From Lepraria neglecta (taxonomy: Eukaryota > Ascomycota > Lecanoromycetes > Lecanorales > Stereocaulaceae), in contig CM065652.1 in the NCBI GenBank assembly GCA_033220425.1, positions 1,860,001 to 1,924,000 on the forward strand: a DNA stretch of 64,000 bases, in the 5' to 3' direction. Positions 1-12,100 of the stretch are shown in pieces. Made by a program: the position numbers and the translations under genes. How positions within the stretch are numbered: position 1 is the first letter of the stretch; every line of letters begins with the position of its first letter. Under the pieces are notes generated by a model that had not been told where the DNA came from, made no database searches, and worked only from the letters and a program-made list of their open reading frames with translations.

Positions 1-443
1 GCTGGTTCTCGAGGCGGAGATCTAGGAGGTCGGAGATAAGATGGGGAGCCATTCAGGAGGTCCTCGCGCCGTATCGACTGAGGTAGAGGAGGGGAAGCTG
101 GTAATGCAGCGCGAGCTTCTGCTACTGGATCTGAAGCCTCGCCGTCAAAGAATTTTGCAATAGCTATCTGGTCTCTCTCTTAGCTCAAGCCTCCAATTAC
201 ACCACTGTCCCTTTTGCGTCGACATACCTGAACATTCCACTCAGATCTCTGCAGCAGTGGGATCGCCGCCGAAGGTTCCTGATTCGTGACAGATGTGAAG
301 GTCCCTAGCGCAAGCTGCTGGCTTTCACTAAGTTGCCCCGGGTCAAAGTCCTGAGCTGACATGGCAAGTAAACCAAATGACAAAGCCTGCTGTGTTTTGA
401 TGTAGTGGTTGTGTTCGGTGATGGACAAAGACCAGGATGTCAA
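1..443 (-). CDS. UBX-domain protein (Ubx2/Ucp10-like), N-terminal part only
   Basis: This is the 5' end of a minus-strand gene cut off by the window edge. Exon 1 ends at 228, an intron spans 168-227 (GTATGT donor, CCAG acceptor) and exon 2 runs off at base 1; phase is 0 at the junction. The protein has a UBA-like segment (LSESQQLALGTFTSVTNQEP, then IPLLQRSEWNVQ, IAIAKFFDGE) followed by a Pro-rich linker. That is the usual start of fungal UBA-UBX proteins that recruit Cdc48/p97 in ER-associated degradation or lipid-droplet turnover. The UBX domain itself would lie outside the window. The first ATG is at 443, but the ATG at 362 (MSAQDFD...) looks like the family start. Family call is from motif memory; exact orthology is inferred. 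Confidence 0.75.
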
Positions 444-820
444 CAGCTAGTCCAAGCGCCACATGCGGGACGCCGCAATCGATTTCTCTATCAGCTCGAA
501 TTGTCTTCACCACTGGCCCCACGATTGCCTACATACCTGGCCTTCTAAATTAGCTTTTGATCGTTGCTAAAGCTGTGTTTCTAGCTCCACATATCTTCGC
601 ATTTCAATCCTGCTCATCTTCTTATCAATGGGTCCGGATCTGAGCATAATTCCGTGATCTACTTTCTCACGAGGCTTAGCAAGCCTGGGGCCAGGTAGCT
701 CTACTGGGATGAGGTACAAGAGCCTTGAAGTGCCTTCTTCTTCTAACTGACAATCTTCTACAGTGCTTACATACTTTTGGAACCAATATGGCCGAACGAT
801 AGAGTACGGAAACGCGAAGA
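444..820. promoter_or_regulatory. Shared intergenic region of the divergent UBX and PAN3 genes
   Basis: About 380 bp (460 bp if the UBX start is 362) separate two genes that are transcribed away from each other, so it should hold both promoters. I see no clear TATA box or recognisable operator. Short open frames in it have no family resemblance. Confidence 0.5.
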
Positions 821-3477
821 ATGGCAACGTTGATGCAGGGCAATGCGGAGGATTCGCGGCGGGCAGGGAATTCTCCCAGACCGAAAGGGCGCGGTAAGAG
901 CTGGACTACGGACTCATAGCGACGCGGGCTAGAAACATACAATGGGAGAGCCAGTGCTGATATTGTTGGAGGAACAGAAAACGCGAAGGACACGCTCTGT
1001 AGGAATGTCACAATATACGGCCACTGTCGCTACGAGGACAAAGGTAGTAATATTCTTGTGCAAGACAACAGACTGGAGGAAAGGGAGGCTGATTCGGCTG
1101 TTGAAGGATGTGCCTTCAACCACGACCCTGTCAAGCCTCAACTACCCCATACTCAGACCGAGAGGTGTGCTTTGTGGCTTCCTTGCCGACAAAAATGGGT
1201 GCTTACCATAGTGTAGTGTCAAGAAGCGCTTCAACGTTGACTCGCCGACTTTTACTCCCTCCTCACTCGCTGTAAATGGGAACCACACTGCCGCAAAGAA
1301 CCCTGGCCTTTCGCCGAAAGCTGCCATTGCTGCACCATTCAGACCTAGAAACCTTACGCCAGGTACTCAAGACTCGATCTCTATCAGTGAAGTTATTACT
1401 AAATCGCATAAGCTCCCAGCGCCCCTTCCTCATCTGTCTCATCATCATCGTTGAAACCATATAATCCGAATGCACCTGATTGGATATCGCCAGAAGCTCA
1501 GGAGTTCCCTCCTCAAACATACAATGCCGTAAGTAACAACCGATTTCTCTTTCTCTGTCTCCTTCTCCATAGCATTCTCTTCTTCCAAGCATCATTGTAT
1601 CCAAATCCAGTCTTCGCAGCGATGCCAGCAAAGGAATCATGGAAAATCGTCAAGGGAACGAGAGAGCCAGCCATGATCTGACGGCTGAGACACCCGAGCC
1701 TGGCGCGCGGCCTGGAAGTGTGTCTGAACCCATTGGAGATTCGACTATTTCGGAAGCCTTTTCCCTATCCCTCTCCTATCTCTTGTGGTTATCCTTCTCA
1801 GCCGCAATTACATATTCAGCAACGTAATCGATTGTATCAGAACGCTCATTGTGTTAACCAGAACGATCAAAACTCCGATTATTCCCATTCCAATCCATAT
1901 GAATCCTACGCCACATCCACGCCCGCCGCTCCTACCCCAAACGCGCCTGACCTTCAACAAAACGCCAGTATCTACCCTCCAGAGACAAATGGGTTCCAAC
2001 AGTCTTTTTTCAATCCGAGCAATCAAATAGTACCAAGTCCTCCAGCCTTATTACTAGTCAATTGAACTAATGGAGAACCTAGCTCAGCCATCACCTTTAT
2101 GCACCCTCAGAACCTCAACAAAAAGAGTTGAAGGCTAATCAGAGGACCGGAAAAGATATGTTCATTCCTGAGGACTTGCGACGCAAGCTTCGCGATAAGA
2201 CTGAGGCAACCTTGAGGGTCTTCCCACGTGTGTACCTATGGTATTCTACTTTGTTCAGATGAAGAAGCTCATGGAATTGATAGATCTGCCACAGCCGAAT
2301 GTCGGCCCTTTCTACTCCCTCACTCAATTACAAGGCCAGGGCCAATCAGGCTTTGGGTTCCCAAGCATTGTATACAAAGCTGTGTCGGAGAACGATGGTA
2401 GAACATATTGCCTTAGGCGCTTTCCTGGTTAGTACCCGTTCAGTGACCCATCCCCAATTTAAAGGCTGACCAACGTGTCTCTCAGACTTGAAAGTGACCA
2501 AGGCCAATGTGGATGCCATAGGGGCTATCTGTGCAAGGTGGTCGACTGTGAAGAACAGCAATGTTGTCTTGCTCCACAATGGCTTCACGACTCTAGAGTT
2601 CAACGACTCTTCCGTGATCATCGTTTCTGACTATCACCCGGCATCCACTACGGTCGCTGAGAAGTATTCTCTCAATGCAATGTCCAGACCCTATCGCCAC
2701 GCTGCCGGTGTTGAGGAGAAGGTGCTGTGGAAGTACATTGTACAGATAGCCAATGCTCTCAAAGCCATTCATCAGATGGGGCTAGCAGCTCGAACACTTC
2801 ACATCACCAAGGTGCTGGTGACAGACGAAAATCGAATTCGACTCAACGGGTGCGCCCTTCTAGACTTCCTGGACCCGGCAACTCGACATCTTGAAGATCT
2901 ACAACAATCAGACCTGCGCGAATTCCGGAAGTTTCTCGTTGACTGTGGGGCCAATGGGGCCAATAGAACGAATCAGCTCAAGTCGATTCTCGAGTGGCTC
3001 CCAGAACAAGCCAGGCCGAACAACAACAAAACAATTGACAATTTCCTGAAGGAGATATCCGTGCAAATTGTTGCAGAATTCGATGCCTCACTTGGCCTAG
3101 ACGACAGGCTCCAATCGGAGCTCAGCCGGGAGCTCGAGAACTCTCGGGTTGTACGCCTAATGACGAAGATCAACTTCCTCACTGAACGCCCCGAGCACGC
3201 TGATGACCCGGCATTCTCAAGTCAAGGGCCGCGTGCACTCCTACCCCTCTTCCGTGACTATGTCTTTCATGCGGTGGATGCTCAGCGAAACCCAGTCGTG
3301 GACATGGGCCACGTTCTTAGTTGCCTTAACAAGTTGGATGTTGGCATCGAGGAAAAGATCATGTTGACCACGAGGGATGAGGATTTTGTCGTTGTCGTGT
3401 CTTATAAGGAATTGAAGGCCATGGTGGAGCGCGCCTGGGCAGATTTGTTAAGCTACCAAAGCAGGTCGTCGACTTGA
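821..3477 (+). CDS. PAN3: PAN3, poly(A)-nuclease deadenylation complex regulatory subunit
   Basis: PAN3 brings the PAN2 exonuclease to poly(A)-binding protein for mRNA tail shortening. Proposed exons: 821-893, 978-1043, 1107-1164, 1217-1362, 1413-1528, 1573-about 1719, about 1802-2029, 2083-2217, 2259-2427, 2486-3477. Spliced exons 1-3 give an N-terminal CCCH zinc finger (C-x8-C-x6-C-x3-H, beginning TLCRNVTIYGHCRYEDK and ending GCAFNHDP). Exon 4 gives a PAN3 low-complexity stretch (FNVDSPTFTPSS, LSPKAAIAAPF). Exon 8 has HHLYAP and DMFIPEDLR; the last two have the pseudokinase (FPSIVYKAVSENDGRTY, SVIIVSDYHPAS), the coiled coil and the knob (DYVFHAVDAQRNPVVDMGH). Residues usual for an active kinase are absent, as expected for this pseudokinase. 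The zinc finger codons are split by introns 1 and 2. Exon 6/7 borders are the least certain; one intron (2218-2258) would be only 41 nt. Confidence 0.9.
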
Positions 3478-4138
3478 ACTTGGTGGGAGAGGTAGAAAAG
3501 GTCACGGTTGCGTATGCCGACGGATAGAAAAGAGAACTGAGCTTGGACATTTGCACCAGACATCGTTGGATTAGGGCGGGATAGTTGAAAGGGATGGACC
3601 CTGGGTTACAGGGAAAGAGGCGTGTGTATGAGATTGAGGACGAGAAATAGAAGGGAGATGACAATAGTAGATTAGAGAAACACCAAAAACATCACCAACT
3701 AAATTGCGTACATTGACTGTCTGGTTCCTTCAAACAGTGTAGATCTAGTACCTAAAGTAGGTACGACAACAAATCAATAAGGCGGCCTTGACACTCGCTT
3801 AGCGAGTCCTTTAACGAGACGAAGTCAATCCTCGACCAGCAAGCATTACCGTTCAGGACCTATATCAGTCGTTTTGTCCCTAAGCTATCTCTTCACAGCA
3901 TCTGCACTCTGTGGAAGTTGAATCTCCTATGGCTCACAGTGTGCTGTTCTCCTCTATGGCGGCTGTGTCACAACGCTAAGTGAAACCCATGAAACGGCGC
4001 TTTCGAATCCTTCCTAAGTTTCCTATATCTCTACCTAAAACTTTCGTCTCGATCTTTGAGGAGCTTGCTGCCTGGGTCAAAATCCCTTCTGTTCCTGTCT
4101 AATTCCTACGCCTTCCCCAGATAAACAGTGTCGGCAGA
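3478..4138. other. Intergenic region between PAN3 and the ferroportin gene
   Basis: About 660 bp with only short, unrelated open frames. It should contain the PAN3 3' UTR and the promoter of the downstream transporter. I see no repeat or RNA gene. Confidence 0.5.
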
Positions 4139-6071
4139 ATGGTTCTACCCGGCCAGAACGACCCCACCTCTGATGAGGAGGAGGCTATCCGTCTCCTCAT
4201 TCAAGATGAGGAAGAAGCTCCTCCACCCTACGCTAGGCATTCTACCGAAGATCCACCAAGGTCAAGGACTCAACTCGACGTTGCGTCCGAACAAGACAGG
4301 CTCAGAAAAGAGAAGAGCATCAAACGTCGACTTTACATCTCACACTTCTTGTCCACCTGGAACTCCCGCGTCTTTGAATTCGCTTGTTTATTATTCATTG
4401 CCCACCTCTGGAAAGACACGCTGCTACCCGTGTCTATCTTCGCTCTTGTTCGATCGGCATCTGCAATCTGCTTTGCTCCTATGGTGGGACGGTACGTTGA
4501 TCATGGGGATCGATTGAAGAGTGTTAGACTCTCGATAGGTATGTCTTACTTCCCTCATTGGCTACCACAAAGTTCTCAATGTCACATCAAGTAACACCAT
4601 CACAGTCGGTCAGCGTATTTCAGTGCTGCTGTGGATTGGAGGCTTTATCTTCGCCGAATTCATGACTTGGGGGCAGCCTAGAGGTAAAGTGCTATCGCTA
4701 GGCGCGTTGCTTCTCCTCATTCCTTTCGGCTGTATCGAGAAGCTCTGCTCCATAATGAATTTGGTTGCCATTGAGCGAGATTGGGTGAGTCATGGCAAAG
4801 CAACATTTGAGCCCGGCTGACGGAGAAATTAGGTAGTTGTGATTTCTGAAAGCACATCATGTGGGCTGGGCGGTTAGTGATAGCGCTTTAACGCTGCTTC
4901 CCTCGATTCCCATGAGAGCATGCGGATGCTGACTCTATACATTGAAAAGTGCTAAATTCTCAAATGCGGCGAATCGATCTAGCTTGCAAACTCCTCGGCC
5001 CTCTGTTCATAGCCCTGGTTGATGGGTATCAATACAGCCTAGCTATCATGCTGATCTTTGGCATGAACATCCTCTCAGTATTGATCGAATACTTTGCCAT
5101 TGCAGACGTATGTCTTCCAAATTTGAAAAATGACGGATGAATTTAACATCGAATTACAGGTGTATTGGAGCGTTCCAGCTCTACGCACAGGTCGGCCCAT
5201 GGTACTCGATCCTCCCAACTATTCGTCCGCTGGTTCAGAACCATCGATCCTGCGACACCCCCTTGCCTACATTCTCGCCCAAATACGGTTCATATTCAAG
5301 TCGCTATACGACTACTCCCAGCATGCCGTCTTCCTCCCCTCCCTAGCGCTCTCTCTCCTCTACCTAACCGTCTTCTCTTTCTCGGGCCAAATGATTATAT
5401 ACCTGCTCTCCGTGAAAGGTCCTGACGGCAGGCAGCCGACATTCCCCACTACCAGCATCGGCCTTCTACGAACTTTAGCTGTAACTCTCGAGATGCTGGC
5501 AACATGGCTGGCTCCGGCAGTCATGAAAAAGGTCGGCCCAACTCGTGCAGGTCTGTGGGCTATCAGCTGGCAATTGATCTTTAGCTGGATAGCAGTCAGT
5601 ATGAATTGGGATGCCATGCCAGCATATATTTCCGCTTGGTTCTTGGTATCTGGTGTCATACTCAGCAGGGTCGGGCTGTGGAGTTTCGATCTTTGCGTGC
5701 AGGTTATTGTTCAAGAGGTAGATTTCTCACCTCACACATTTCGCCCTCATCAATTGCGTTACTGACTGAAACCAAAGGGTGTCGAGCCAGGAACACGAGG
5801 CTCCTTCTCAGCCCTCGAAGCCTCCCTTCAGAATTTCTTCGAGCTCTGCGCCTACGTCTCTACAATCGTCTTCTCACGCCCTGACCAGTTTCAGTACCCT
5901 GCATTCATGAGCGCCGGGATGGTGCTTATTGCGTGCATATTGTATGCTGAATATGTGCGAAGGACTAGAGGGCATTTAATACACCTTTCTAGCTGTTGGG
6001 ATGGGAAGAAGGGGGAGGTGCAGAGACGGAGGAGACATGGGAGGGATATTAGGATGCAAGAGCTACCATGA
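4139..6071 (+). CDS. Ferroportin/SLC40A-family membrane transporter
   Basis: Six exons with consistent phase: 4139-4538, 4606-4784, 4833-4872, 4950-5107, 5160-5717 and 5778-6071. The product has an acidic, dileucine-containing cytosolic start, then multiple hydrophobic helices. Ferroportin-type signatures include YISHFLSTWNSRVFEF, LVRSASAICFAPMVGRYVD, QRISVLLW, NSQMRRIDLACKLLGPLF, and a C-terminal EPGTRGSFSALEASLQNFFE. The family is the Fe(II)/divalent-metal exporter superfamily (SLC40). In fungi the members are poorly studied, so metal and membrane (vacuole or plasma membrane) are inference. The 40-nt third exon is unusually small but keeps the VVVIS...V-LNSQMRR region in frame. No disruption seen. 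Confidence 0.88.
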
Positions 6072-6291
6072 GAGCGGCTAGCCATCTGTTGTGGTTGAGC
6101 GGGAGTCGCGAGTTTGGTGTCTCGGTATTGGTGCCCCAGGGCTGTTATATATAGATTGATACAGGATAGGCAGGTTGAAAAGTTCTCATCAATCTGAAAT
6201 GAGCACTGTTGTCATGTTTACCCAAAAATAGGTCCTTCCCCTCCATTCGCGCTTCAAGGACCTCCTGATAGCTCTACCCCATCACTTGGTC

Positions 6292-7840
6292 TTACACAAT
6301 CTTCGCCGTTCTCTCCAGTTTGTCCAGAATGCTGACTTTGAACTCTTGATGAATCCTGAAATCATCAAAACCTTCCGTCAACTCCTTAAACCTCAAGCAA
6401 GCCCCAATGACATCTGCGAAGTTCTGCCCAACCCTATGCGGGAGGTCTTTCCTTATGCTATCAAGTAGCTTCTCCCTGATATCTCATGGGTCGAGTCTCG
6501 AAAAGTTCTTAGGTTTCATTGCTTCCCACTGCGTTGCTATTTTCCAAACCGCGAGCTCGTAATATATGACCCCCTTGACCACTCCAATTAGTTCGGCAGA
6601 GAGAGGTGCAGCTAGAGTGACACGTACTAAGCTATAGACATCACGGTACTTTTCGAACTTGACCATCGGTTGACCCCATCTTTCAGGATGTCGATAGGCG
6701 TTGTTCTTCTCGGAGAAGTCACCCTTCAATTCACTCTCTACATCCTCCGGCCTAGAGCATTCAAAGCCAAACAGCCAAGGCTGTGCGAAGTCGACCCCCA
6801 TCCCTTCCATCGATTCCATTTCCTGCTTATCCTTCTTAAGGAACCGACTATTCTCACTCTTAACCTCCTTATGAATCCAGCCCACCCGATGGAAGTTGCC
6901 CAGAGCAACCGCAAGAGCATAAGCAAGGCGCATGCGTAGACCAAGCGGCACCCATCGCGCCGAGGAGTACAGATCACACAAGCCCACTGGTGGCTCTTCC
7001 ATACCATGACTCTCACCCAACTCGAAACCAGGCCGAATCGCCTAATATGCGTCTCTTGTATATACCCCACACAATGCAAGATGTGGAAGCTCGTCCACTT
7101 AAGATGAGATAGCTGGCCAGCCATCCTCTTAAGCTGGCGAAGCGCACTCAGATATGGCTCAACCGAGTCTGAAGAGCTCGTTGCGTATTGAAATCTTTCT
7201 ATCAGAACTGGCTTCTCTGCAATGGTTGCGTGTCGGAAGCGGAGTTTGGGACCTTTTTGTTGTTTTGGTGCGAACTAGTTTCCAAGTCCTCCAACATATC
7301 GACTTAACGAGGAAGTCTATCTGACGATTCCTGGCCAGTCTCAACCAGCGGGACCATATCAGATCGCAGCCGTCCTGCCCAACCATCAATACAGAATTAA
7401 GCGGAAGGATAATGGAAGAGAGCACGGACAACCAGTGAAGGAGGAGGACTTGGTCGAACGGGTCTCTTAGCGTTCGTGAAGGTGTCAACACTCAATTGGC
7501 CGTGGCGATGCCTTGATGCAAGTGTGCATGAGATCTTCCACAAGCCTGTCATTACAGAAAGCCAATTGTCAGAACTTTCAGGAATTTGGTGCACTTGGAA
7601 GCTCGGATCTTCGGTGATCACTCTATACACTTGTCGTAGAGCATAGAATGACGCTCAGAATGCAGTTTGCCCGTCGCGAACCTCGTAAGTCTGGATAAAC
7701 GATTGGCAACTCTTGGGTTCATTCTTTGACTCGCCGAAGCGCTTCCAGTGCCCGTCATGGAGCAGAGACGGTGCTTCACTCGGCAAATACCTGCAAGTGA
7801 GATCTCCCAAGCCCTTGGGCACTCATCCAAAAGCTAGCCA
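6292..7840 (-). pseudogene. Decayed fungal protein-kinase-like gene (HeLo/kinase type)
   Basis: Conserved pieces lie on the minus strand in several frames. From about 7240 down: RFRHATIAEKPVLIE, then LRQLKRMAGQLSHLKW, FHILHCVGYIQET, LCDLYSSAR, LGLRMRLAYALAVALGNFH, WIHKEVKSEN, PWLFGFECSRPEDVES, AYRHPERWG, KYRDVYSL. A C-terminal piece (LLDSIRKDLPHRVG, LERTAKIV) ends with TAA at 6292-6294. This order matches the C-terminal kinase-like half of fungal proteins that often begin with a HeLo or prion-inhibition domain. No single frame runs through; frameshifts and stops break it at least four times. The upstream part to about 7840 has no recognisable HeLo sequence, so that domain is only inferred. 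Confidence 0.65.
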
Positions 7841-7849
7841 TGAGCAGTT

Positions 7850-8945
7850 GAGAGCTTCACACCTGGATACCCAAGGCTTAGCGCACTCTTGCATAGTGAT
7901 GATGGATTTGTACTCTTCAGAAAATTTGGATATTTGCATACTAGAATCTTGCTACAGAAATAGGATGAGCTGGTGGAATCAGAGCAAAGATTGGCCGAAT
8001 TGGACAACGATGATCTCAATGCGTTCTCGTTGAATTCGAGGAGGCTGGACGAGAATGGAGAACGGCAGACTCTGCTCGCGGAGCTGGAACCCAAGACAAA
8101 GGAGTATGGTAAGACTCTCAACCGTAAAACCTAGATCGTCTTTTCATCCAACGCAGATACCATACTGCAAGCCTACCTACAGCAAATTGAAAGGCCACCG
8201 CCTAAGGAAAGGGACATAGAGAGCGTCACCAGATGGCTTGCAGGCGCTAAGCCTTTGGTGGCTGGTGAATCAACATTCCTGAATGACTGGGATGATTTAG
8301 TCGCAATGGCGCGTCCAGCAACCCGCAGCGGGATCGAAAACTTCGTCGAGAGCTGCGCAGCTTGGCTTCATGTGCATGGATACTCATGGGTATAGAACGT
8401 TGATGCTTTACCCTTTCAGTTTTCAGATTGCAGGCCTAACCAATGTGCTCTGCAGGTCTTTACCACAAATGTCGTATCGTAGCTCCGCCTAAGGCTTCTA
8501 GAAATCTGTGCTGATGTCGCTATGGTGTAAGCGTTGCAAGATATCAATGAGATCTATGAATGTGAACAGCCTGAGGAGCCAGAATCTATGGAATGAGGCT
8601 CCTAATATACATGATGGAGTGTCAAACAGTAGAAGACGCTAGAATGTTGACAAAGAAATGGTGATAAAGGAAAATGGCAAATCGCATATAACAGCTGATC
8701 AAACAGTAGAATGGTTCACGGAAATCAATCGACAAGAAGGTTATGTATATCACAGCCAATCGAGTGATAGTGGTGGCGCGCTTGTTAACAAGTCTTTCTG
8801 CTGTGGCCCTCTCAACTCTGCCGATGGGAAATGCATTCAATGACAACGAGACTGTGGTTCGTTGCTCTCTGTGGCTCCTGCTTTGGTGTTTTCATATTCT
8901 CATTGAGCCAAGTCCACCCAGTTGAAGTCTTCTCGGCCACATCAG
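7850..8945 (+). pseudogene. DUF6594-family gene, disrupted
   Basis: The frame reading GYPRLSALLHSDDGFVLFRKF, then GYLHTRILLQK, stop, DELVESEQRLAELDNDDL, and LLAELEPKTKEYG matches the N-terminal half of DUF6594 proteins. The stop is TAG at 7961-7963 where the family usually has Gln (K-Q-D-E-L), i.e. a CAG-to-TAG change. An intron at 8109-8156 restores the frame into TILQAYLQQIERPPPKE and DIESVTRWLAGAKPLVAGE. A second likely intron (8390-8454) is followed by more stops. The C-terminal membrane part is still visible at about 8740-8945 (NRVIVVARLLTSLSAVALS; LWFVALCGSCFGVFIFSLS; EVFSATSA). DUF6594 proteins are fungal membrane proteins of unknown function. Confidence 0.7.
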
Positions 8946-9177
8946 CGTGAGTGCCAGATTCCTGCATTTGCATACCCTTGAGCTGCCCTCTAAAATGATC
9001 GGGAATCTAGTTTCTGCGCTCTCCTACTGGCCTTCGTGGGAATCGTGTGTCAATGTACTCCGTCATGATGCATTTGTAGCAAGTCTGTCTGCAGGAGAGA
9101 CGGTGTCATTCGTGAATGATCAGTTGCTGTCAATACTATCACTGAAATATAACGTGATCGTAGCTTTATCATGTTTA
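8946..9177. other. Gap between two pseudogenes
   Basis: About 230 bp. An open frame on the plus strand crosses it (from 8947) but shows no family motif. It may be decayed 3' sequence of the DUF6594 gene. Confidence 0.3.
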
Positions 9178-12100
9178 TTATTCATTCTCCAAAAGGTGCT
9201 TTATCTGGTCCAAATTTACTGTAAAAGCCTTGACTGCCTGAGGCCTCCTTCGACGACCACGGTTGTGATCCAGGCCATGACCACGGGCACGAATCTGATT
9301 CAACAGCTCTGACACCCTATACAGCGGCGTTCTCCCAGGTGTACGACCCTTGGAAGCATCTCTCAACGTTCGATCTGCTCCATATGCCAGAAGTGCTTCG
9401 ACACCATCATGATCACCGTAATACGCAGCTTTGTGAAGAGTCGTCTATCCATTCGTGTCCGGGCCGTTGATTACGGCTGTAGCCCTGAGCTTTGGATGTT
9501 TCGTCAAGGAGATACCTCAACACAGTCTCTGAAGAGCTGGCCCCGCTAACGGCAGCATGCAGTGCTGTTCCTTGAGACAATGGTGTCCCAACTGGGAAGA
9601 CAATCTCAGCTCGCATTTCCAGAAGAATGTCCGCGGCTTTCTTCTTTCTGTAAAAGATGGCGAGTTGCAATGGAGTCATACCATCCGAGTCCCCCAACTC
9701 TACTTTGGCGCCATGTCGAATCAACATGGGCAGAACTTCTGCTGACCAGAAGACAGCAGCAAAGTGAAGGGCGCTGTGACCATTCGAAGCCTTTACATTC
9801 ACTTTAAACTCAGGGCAATTGCTGATAATCTCAGTCATCGCCTCACTTCCTCTAATGGCAGCATAGTGGATTGCACTCTTCCCTTATTTATCTTTTCCGT
9901 TTATATCATCGACGTGAGGTGCAACATAAGCTAGGCTTGAGACATTGTATCTTCGAGTGGCGACAGTACTTATTGCAATGATAGCTGGTATTAGAAGCAT
10001 CATCCAAGGTCAATCGTTTGAGAGACGCCCCTGCAGAAATTAGCTCTTTGATGATATAAGGTTCACAGTTAGCGTCTCTTAGAGCGATCATCAGAGCGAT
10101 GTAGCCATTAGAGCCTGTTACGGCAATAGCGAAGCCCCGTCTGACCAGAAGATGAATCACCTCTTTCATAGCATCTCGGTATTTTGCACCATGGATGATA
10201 TATCGTGATAACGGAGTGCAGGCCATGCCAATACAATGGAAGGCACAATGAATCTCTTCAAAAGCCCCCCCAATCCATTCAGCACCATTATCGAGCAGAA
10301 TTTTAACAATTTCTCGCAGATAGAATGCGACAGCAATATCGAGAGGACTGGTATTGGGAAGACTAGGTGCTGAAACGCCAGAGTCAAAGCGATTATACCC
10401 GCTCCAGCGAACATTGATATTGGCACCTAGGTTGATGAGGAGCTCCACCAGCCTGATATTCCGTACTCGAACTGTCCAGTGTAAGAGCGTCCCAAAGAGC
10501 TCAGCACAGTGCTCTGGGAAGAAGAATATGCCACTTCCAGCAGGCGGTACAGCGTCAATAACTTCTTTGCAGGGACCAGTCGAGTGCCCAGATCGCCCTA
10601 AAACAAGTGCGGAAGCTACTTTCGCAGCCTCTCCCGGATCGAACATTATCAGCCAGTGCAGAGGAGTCGGTTCTTCAGTTTCTGCGATGAAGCGTTCACA
10701 ATGATTACAGAGGATCATCGCGAGATCAGCATTACCACGCCGACATGCTAGGCAGAGAGCTACTGAAAGGTCGCCGTCGTTACAAGCCTGGCTACTCAGA
10801 GCCTGTAAGAAAACAGACAAATCTCCTGCTTCGATGAGTTCGACCAGGGGCAATCGTTCAGGTGGACGCCTCCTACTAGACCATTGGACATTCAATACGG
10901 GAATAGTACGCTGATGGGTCCAGAATCTTGTTGCAAAATGACTTTCAGTGCTTTCTTCTCTTTCGAGTAACTTGTCAACTTCTGTTCTAAATTCGAGGTC
11001 CACGTGAACTTCTGCGGTCCTGGCTAGAGCGACGACTATACGTCTATAGATAGACTTGGCTGTAGCATTACCATGGAGACTGGCGGTAAGGCAATGGAGC
11101 ATGTTGTTGGCGTCAGGCCGAACGCCGAATCCGATGGGGTAGCATAGTGTAATTTGCAGGCAGGCCTTGAAGGACTCGTACTGTACGCTGACATCTATGT
11201 CCAAGGCGTCCTGGGTGGTCGGATTGAGGAGTTCGAAGAAATTGCATTGTACTTCCCATGGCGTATCTGGGGCTGTTGTCGTATGATATTGCGGGTTATT
11301 ATAATAAACTGTGTCTGGATGCAGACAAGCATACCCGAAACAAGTCTACCCCTGTTGGTTGAAACTGTGAGAGAGTGGCTTGGCAGGCGTGATTTGTGTT
11401 AGGGGTTTGTTCTCCCCATAGTTGTTGACTCAGAGATGTCGCCCGTCAAGCTCGACTTGTGGAATGATTTGTCAGCATAACCTTTGACAACAAGCTCGGA
11501 TCCTATGAAGGCTCGTGGAACCCCGTCAAGCTGTGATGGTGCCGTCAAGACGGTATTCTTGTCCGATGAATAGGGGAGGGTTTTCACTAAGGGATACGCT
11601 AGTCATGGCCGCGGAATACTTCTGACGTTAACTAGCTGCGCTACAATGGGGCAAAGACGTTCCATGAGCTAACACTTCCAATATGTTGCCCATGTCGGAC
11701 CGCTCAGCTACATTGTCCCTCAAAGTTGCCCTAAATGTCTTCAGGGTCGCGATTTGTAGTGCAGTGGGCTGACGTCCCCCAAAAATGCGCCTACAAAATG
11801 TTCGTCCTCGTCGGAAAATGCCGTCTTCCTCGTCATCGTAGATCCTGCGCAGGGTATCGAGCTTCAACTCTCCAGGCCTAGCCCATTCTTCTTCAATATA
11901 CTGGATACCATTGTTCAAGATCTCCCAAACGGTCAGGCCGAAGGAGTATACGTCAACTGGGTAGAGCTGTGAGCGTGTGAATAGTTGCGGTCCCTTGTAT
12001 TTCCCACGACCATCTTTTTCAGGAGCTTTGTAGATGGAGGTACCGCCGTATGTAGCTACCTGGTCCTCATCAAGCTCGAATAATGATCCGCCAAAGTCAG

